A DNA stretch of 64,000 nt from JAIOPA01 sp964655175. Its GTDB lineage: Bacteria; Eisenbacteria; RBG-16-71-46. Position numbers and translations under genes: made by a program. Below, piece after piece: positions 60,345 through 64,000 of the stretch. Position 1 is the first letter of the stretch. The number at the start of each line of letters is the position of its first letter. Under the pieces are notes generated by a model. It searched no databases. It saw only the letters and a program-made list of their open reading frames with translations, and was not told where the DNA came from. Location of the stretch: NCBI GenBank assembly GCA_964655175.1, contig CAZZLY010000002.1, forward strand, positions 47,316 to 111,315, read 5' to 3'.

Positions 60345-63300
60345 ATGTCCCCGTTCGTCCCGCTGCGTGTGCGTTCCCACGGTTCGCTGCTCGCCGGTGT
60401 CGCCTCGCCCGAGGCCCTGTGCGAACGCGCCGCCGAACTCGGTCACACGGCGCTCGGGCTGACCGATCGCGACAACCTGTATCTGGCGCTGCGGTTCCTC
60501 GATGCGGCGCGCGGCAGCGGGCTGCGCCCCGTGATCGGCGCCGAGGTCACCACGCCCGACGACGACATGCGCGTACTGGCGCGCACGAGTGGCCTGCGCG
60601 GGGTCCGTGCGGCCCGCGCGGCGCAACGGCCGCGCGCGCTGCTGCTGCCGTTCGATCGTCGCGGCTGGGCCAACCTGTGCGCGGTGCTCACCGCGCGGCA
60701 CCTCGACGACGCGTTCGACCTGGTGCCCGCGATCGCGGCGCATCACGCGGGCCTGCACGTCATCGTCGAGTCGGTCTCGCTCGCCACCGCGCTGATCGCG
60801 GCCGGCGTGCCGACCGCCGTGAGCGCGGCCGACGAACGCGCGCGCGGGCTCGTGCGCGCGACCGGGGCGCGCGCGTCCGCGGGCGGACTGTGGCTGGGCG
60901 TGCGCGGACTCGTCGCCGAACGCGCGCACCTGCGCGCGCGCCTCGCCGAAGCGTGGCGCATGGGGCTGCCGGCGGTCGCGACCGGCGACGTGTGGCTGCT
61001 CGAACCGCGCGATCACGAGGCGCATCGCACCGCGGTCACCGCGGGCGCGGGCGAACTGCTGGAACGCATGCCGCCGAACGCGTTCTGCGCGCGCGAGGCG
61101 TGGCTCGCCTCGAGCGACGAATGGACGCGGCGCGTGCGCGCGCTGTGCGGTGGCGCGGGCTGCTCCGAACAGGCCGACCCGTTGCTCGAGAACAACGCGG
61201 CGCTCGTCGCGCGCGTGCATCTGTCGCTCGAGACGGGTACCCCGATCTTCCCTCGCGCCCCGTTGCCCGAGGGCGTCACCGGCGCCCAACGCCTGCGCGC
61301 GATCGCCACCTCCGGCCTGGCGCAGCGCTATCCCGCGACCGGACCCGCGCGCGCGAGCGGTGCGGCACGTCGCGAGGCGCGCTCGCGCCTCGACGGTGAA
61401 CTCGCGCTCATCGAGCACATGGGGTTCACCGACTACTTCCTGCTGGTCGCGAGCATCGTGGGGTTCGCGCGCGAGCGCGGCATCCCCACCGTGGGCCGCG
61501 GCTCGGGCGCCAGTTCGATCGTGTCGTACGCGCTCGGCGTGACGAGCGTGGACCCGGTGCGTCACGGCCTGTGCTTCGAGCGGTTCCTGCATCCGCAGCG
61601 CCGCGACTGCCCCGACCTCGACGTGGACCTGTGCTGGCGACGCCGCGACGAGGTCATCGCGCACGTGTACGACACCTACGGTCACGATCGCGTCGCCATG
61701 ATCAGCACGCATGCCACGCTGGGCCCGCGCTCGGCGTTCCGCGAGGCCGCCAAGACGCTCGGCGTGCCGCTGCCGCGCGTGAACGCGCTCGCGCGGCGCG
61801 TGCCGCGACACGTCGAGCCGTCCGCGCTCGAGCAGGCGCTGGCGCACGATCGTCCACACGACGCGACGGCACGCGAACGCGCGCGCAACGCCGGTGGCGA
61901 ACCGGGCCGCGCCGGGGCACGCACGGGACCGCACGATCTGGGCCCCGAGTTCCGCGAGCCGCGGATCGCCGAAGCGCTGCGTCTGGCGGTCCGGCTCGCC
62001 GGGGCGCCACGGCACCTGTCCATCCACTGCGGCGGTCTGGTGATCGCCGACCGGCCGCTCACGCACTACCTGCCGCTCGAGCGCGCCGCCAAGGGCGTGG
62101 TCGTCTCACAGTTCGAGATGCGCGCCGTCGAACGCATCGGTCTCGTCAAGATGGACCTGCTCGGCAACCGCGCGATCACCACGATCGGCGAATGCCTCAC
62201 GCTCGCGGGCGCGTCGCTCGCGGACACGACCCCCACCGCCGCGTACGCGCGCCCCACCGCGACCGAGGTCGTGCACCTGCCCGACGACGATCCGCGCGCG
62301 GCGGCCGCACTCGCGGCGGGCGACACGCTCAACTGCTTCCAGCTCGAGTCGCCCGCCATGCGCCATCTGCTGTGCATGCTGCACGCGCAGACGCTCGACG
62401 ACACGATCGCCGCGGTCGCCCTCGTGCGCCCGGGCGCGGCCGAGTCGGGTATGAAGGAGGCGTTCTGTCGCCGCCGTCGCGGGCTCGAGCCCGTCCGGTA
62501 TCCGCACGAACGCCTGCGCGCCACGCTCGCCGAGACGCAGGGCGTGCTGCTCTACGAGGAGGACGTCATGCGCGTGGCGTCGGCCCTCTGCGGCATGCCG
62601 CATCCCGAGGGCGAGACGCTGCGTCGCGCGATCGGCAAGGCGCGCAGCGACGAGGAGTTCCGCTTCCTCGAGCGCGGGTTCGTGACGCAGGCCGGACGCG
62701 CGGGCGTGAGCGAGGCCGACGCGCAGGTCGTGTGGCGCGAGCTCGCGCGGTTCGCGGCGTACGCGTTCTGCAAGGCGCACGCGGCGGGCTACGGTCAGTT
62801 GGCGTGGCAGAGCGCCGCACTCAAGTGCCGCTGGCCCGCCGAATGGGCGGTGGGCGTGCTCAATCATCACGCGGGCATGTACCCCACGTGGGTGCACGTC
62901 GAGGATCTGCGACGCGGCGGCGTGGGTCGCGCCCCGGTCGTGTTCCTGCCGCCGTGCGCCGAGCGCGCCGCGTGGGACACGACGCTCGAACGCCTCGCCG
63001 ACGGCACGCGCGCGGTGCGCGTCGGGTTGCATCGCGTGACCGGACTGTCGCACGCCACCGGGCAGCGACTGATCGCGGCGCGACCGTTCGCGAGCCTGGC
63101 CGACCTGGCGGATCGCGTGCGGCCCACGCCCCCCGAACTCGACGCGCTCGTCATGGCGGGCGCGCTCGATGCGCTCGCCGGACACGCGCACGAACCGCGC
63201 ACGCGCGCCTCGCTGCGGCTCGAGTCGCGCGTGCTGCAGGCGCTGACCGCGGTGGGCAGCGCACGCACGCGCGCGCACGCCACAGCGGCCGCACTGCACG

Positions 63301-63812
63301 AACCCGACGGCGCCACGCTCGTGCCCGTCGCGCGCACGCCGCGACCCGGCGGCGAGGCCCTGCCCGAACTCACCGAACTCCCGCTCGCCGATCTCGTGCG
63401 CGGGGAGCACGCGGCCACCGGCACGTGGTTCACGGCGCATCCGCTCGACGTGCTCGCCGACGCGCGCCTCGTGCACGACGCGGTGCCGGCGGCCGCGCTC
63501 GCGTCGCACGTGGGTCGTCGCGTGCGCGTGTGCGGCATCCCGTGCGCCATGCGCCGCATCGAGACGTCGTCGGGCGGCACCATGCTGTTCATCACGCTCG
63601 CCGATCGCTCGGGGCTCGTGGAATGCGTGCTGTTCCCCGACGCGTACCGCCGGTTCGGGGCGCACCTGCGTCACGAGGTCGTGGTCGTCGAGGGCCGCGT
63701 CGGCGAGACGCTGGGCGCGCTCAGCGTGACGGTCGAACGCGCGAGCGACGGCACCGCACGCAGCGCTTCGAACCCTGCCGCACCCACGCCCGCGACCGAA
63801 CGCGTGGCGTGA
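60345..63812 (+). CDS. dnaE2: Error-prone DNA polymerase III alpha subunit DnaE2
   Basis: A 1155-residue C-family polymerase. The N-terminal PHP domain starts VPLRVRSHGSLLAG; its metal residues are degenerate as usual in DnaE2. The palm has GRGSGASSIVSYALG and CPDLDVDL (catalytic Asp pair, about residues 423-428); then FTDYFLLVASIV, GLVKMDLLGNRA and AIGKARSDEEF of the fingers, HhH motif, and an OB fold near the C-terminus (MLFITLADRSGLVECVLFP). A loop near 510-540 is rich in Arg/Ala/Gly. GAGG at 60335-60338 precedes ATG 60345. It is likely SOS-induced with the upstream Y-family polymerase. Confidence 0.93.
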   Translation: MSPFVPLRVRSHGSLLAGVASPEALCERAAELGHTALGLTDRDNLYLALRFLDAARGSGLRPVIGAEVTTPDDDMRVLARTSGLRGVRAARAAQRPRALLLPFDRRGWANLCAVLTARHLDDAFDLVPAIAAHHAGLHVIVESVSLATALIAAGVPTAVSAADERARGLVRATGARASAGGLWLGVRGLVAERAHLRARLAEAWRMGLPAVATGDVWLLEPRDHEAHRTAVTAGAGELLERMPPNAFCAREAWLASSDEWTRRVRALCGGAGCSEQADPLLENNAALVARVHLSLETGTPIFPRAPLPEGVTGAQRLRAIATSGLAQRYPATGPARASGAARREARSRLDGELALIEHMGFTDYFLLVASIVGFARERGIPTVGRGSGASSIVSYALGVTSVDPVRHGLCFERFLHPQRRDCPDLDVDLCWRRRDEVIAHVYDTYGHDRVAMISTHATLGPRSAFREAAKTLGVPLPRVNALARRVPRHVEPSALEQALAHDRPHDATARERARNAGGEPGRAGARTGPHDLGPEFREPRIAEALRLAVRLAGAPRHLSIHCGGLVIADRPLTHYLPLERAAKGVVVSQFEMRAVERIGLVKMDLLGNRAITTIGECLTLAGASLADTTPTAAYARPTATEVVHLPDDDPRAAAALAAGDTLNCFQLESPAMRHLLCMLHAQTLDDTIAAVALVRPGAAESGMKEAFCRRRRGLEPVRYPHERLRATLAETQGVLLYEEDVMRVASALCGMPHPEGETLRRAIGKARSDEEFRFLERGFVTQAGRAGVSEADAQVVWRELARFAAYAFCKAHAAGYGQLAWQSAALKCRWPAEWAVGVLNHHAGMYPTWVHVEDLRRGGVGRAPVVFLPPCAERAAWDTTLERLADGTRAVRVGLHRVTGLSHATGQRLIAARPFASLADLADRVRPTPPELDALVMAGALDALAGHAHEPRTRASLRLESRVLQALTAVGSARTRAHATAAALHEPDGATLVPVARTPRPGGEALPELTELPLADLVRGEHAATGTWFTAHPLDVLADARLVHDAVPAAALASHVGRRVRVCGIPCAMRRIETSSGGTMLFITLADRSGLVECVLFPDAYRRFGAHLRHEVVVVEGRVGETLGALSVTVERASDGTARSASNPAAPTPATERVA

Positions 63813-63827
63813 ACGTGCGTCGCGGCC

Positions 63828-64000
63828 TCACGCCTCGCGCGCGACGGCCGCCCACGCGCGTACGATGTCGCCAGCGGGCTCGATACGCGTGATGCCCGCC
63901 ACGCTGCGCCCCGCCTGCCACAGCTGCGACGACTCGCGAGAGGCGCCGTCGCGCAGGCGGAACACCGAGCGCAGCACGAACGACGTGCGCATGAGGTGCT
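63828..64000 (-). CDS. Nitronate monooxygenase-like protein, C-terminal end (partial)
   Basis: The last ~57 codons of a minus-strand gene that continues beyond the window. The peptide has LMRTSFVLRSVFRLRDG and then QLWQAGRSVAGITRIEP, which matches the end of 2-nitropropane dioxygenase/nitronate monooxygenase-type FMN enzymes ('xxWQAGQSVGxI'). These flavoproteins oxidise alkyl nitronates or reduce enoyl groups, depending on subgroup. It converges on dnaE2 with 15 nt between the stop codons. Confidence 0.7.
   Translation of the reverse strand, partial: HLMRTSFVLRSVFRLRDGASRESSQLWQAGRSVAGITRIEPAGDIVRAWAAVAREA

Noticed and set aside
60345..60450. Degenerate PHP-domain metal residues of DnaE2 as a sign of gene decay
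   Set aside because: Loss of these residues is usual in DnaE2 and the rest of the polymerase is intact.
1..64000. tRNA, rRNA, insertion sequence or prophage genes
   Set aside because: No cloverleaf with T-loop consensus, rRNA signature, transposase or phage structural motif was recognised on either strand.

Overview
The window is a very G+C-rich bacterial chromosome segment, apparently from a metagenome assembly: two runs of exactly 100 N interrupt it, and one of these looks spurious. The organism has a Gram-negative envelope (TonB-dependent receptor end, outer-membrane barrels, lipoproteins). Three secreted proteins end in a FlgD-like Ig module (16397-18009, 43512-46088, 49434-51539). A perfect palindrome at 57717-57734 fits the LexA site I recall for Fibrobacter. 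Together these point to the FCB superphylum, for example a Candidatus Eisenbacteria-like lineage. This assignment is inference. No tRNA, rRNA, CRISPR array, transposase or phage gene was seen.

Layout. 1-8.4 kb: end of a TonB receptor, an endonuclease/exonuclease/phosphatase-family protein, an ABC-2-type transporter pair, a small lipoprotein, then an FAD oxidoreductase overlapping glcD- and glcE-like genes; the glcF-like iron-sulfur gene lies alone at 41.2 kb. 8.4-11.5 kb: a membrane protein plus winged-helix regulator operon and a DUF4173-like membrane protein, each preceded by the same CTTT-N7-AAAG site. 11.4-14.9 kb: a secreted DUF5916/CBM9-like protein and a DUF1028 protein. 14.9-26.6 kb: a glycosyltransferase, then a seven-gene minus-strand operon read from 26.6 to 16.4 kb (three glycosyltransferases, a fused ABC exporter, a double kinase-fold phosphotransferase, a barrel-like protein, a surface protein), with every junction overlapping.

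26.8-32.3 kb: sigma factor, short protein with an HxxxxCxxC motif, TPR-CHAT protease and subtilisin-like lipoprotein. 32.4-43.2 kb: deoxyhypusine-synthase-like enzyme, a very large beta-propeller protein, a LolA-like protein, a SerK/SbnI-like protein, a quinone oxidoreductase-like enzyme, a PDZ protein, GlcF and an SRPBCC protein. 43.2-57.5 kb: a 147-bp element bounded by 23-bp inverted repeats, a second propeller protein, HU, a barrel, an RMD1-family protein, a PhoX-like gene of atypical composition lying between a decayed and an intact copy of a DinB-family gene, an amidohydrolase, and two paralogous alpha/beta hydrolases of which one has lost its catalytic residues. 57.7-63.8 kb: an SOS-type promoter followed by a DUF6504-like gene, a catalytically intact Y-family polymerase and DnaE2. 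A nitronate monooxygenase end closes the window.

Three assemblies deserve most attention: the LexA-type promoter with its mutagenesis cassette, the sigma/CHAT/subtilisin cluster, and the coupled glycosyltransferase-exporter-kinase operon. Regulation also shows a theme: several genes without a Shine-Dalgarno sequence carry a -10-like hexamer 6-9 nt before the start codon, suggesting leaderless mRNAs.
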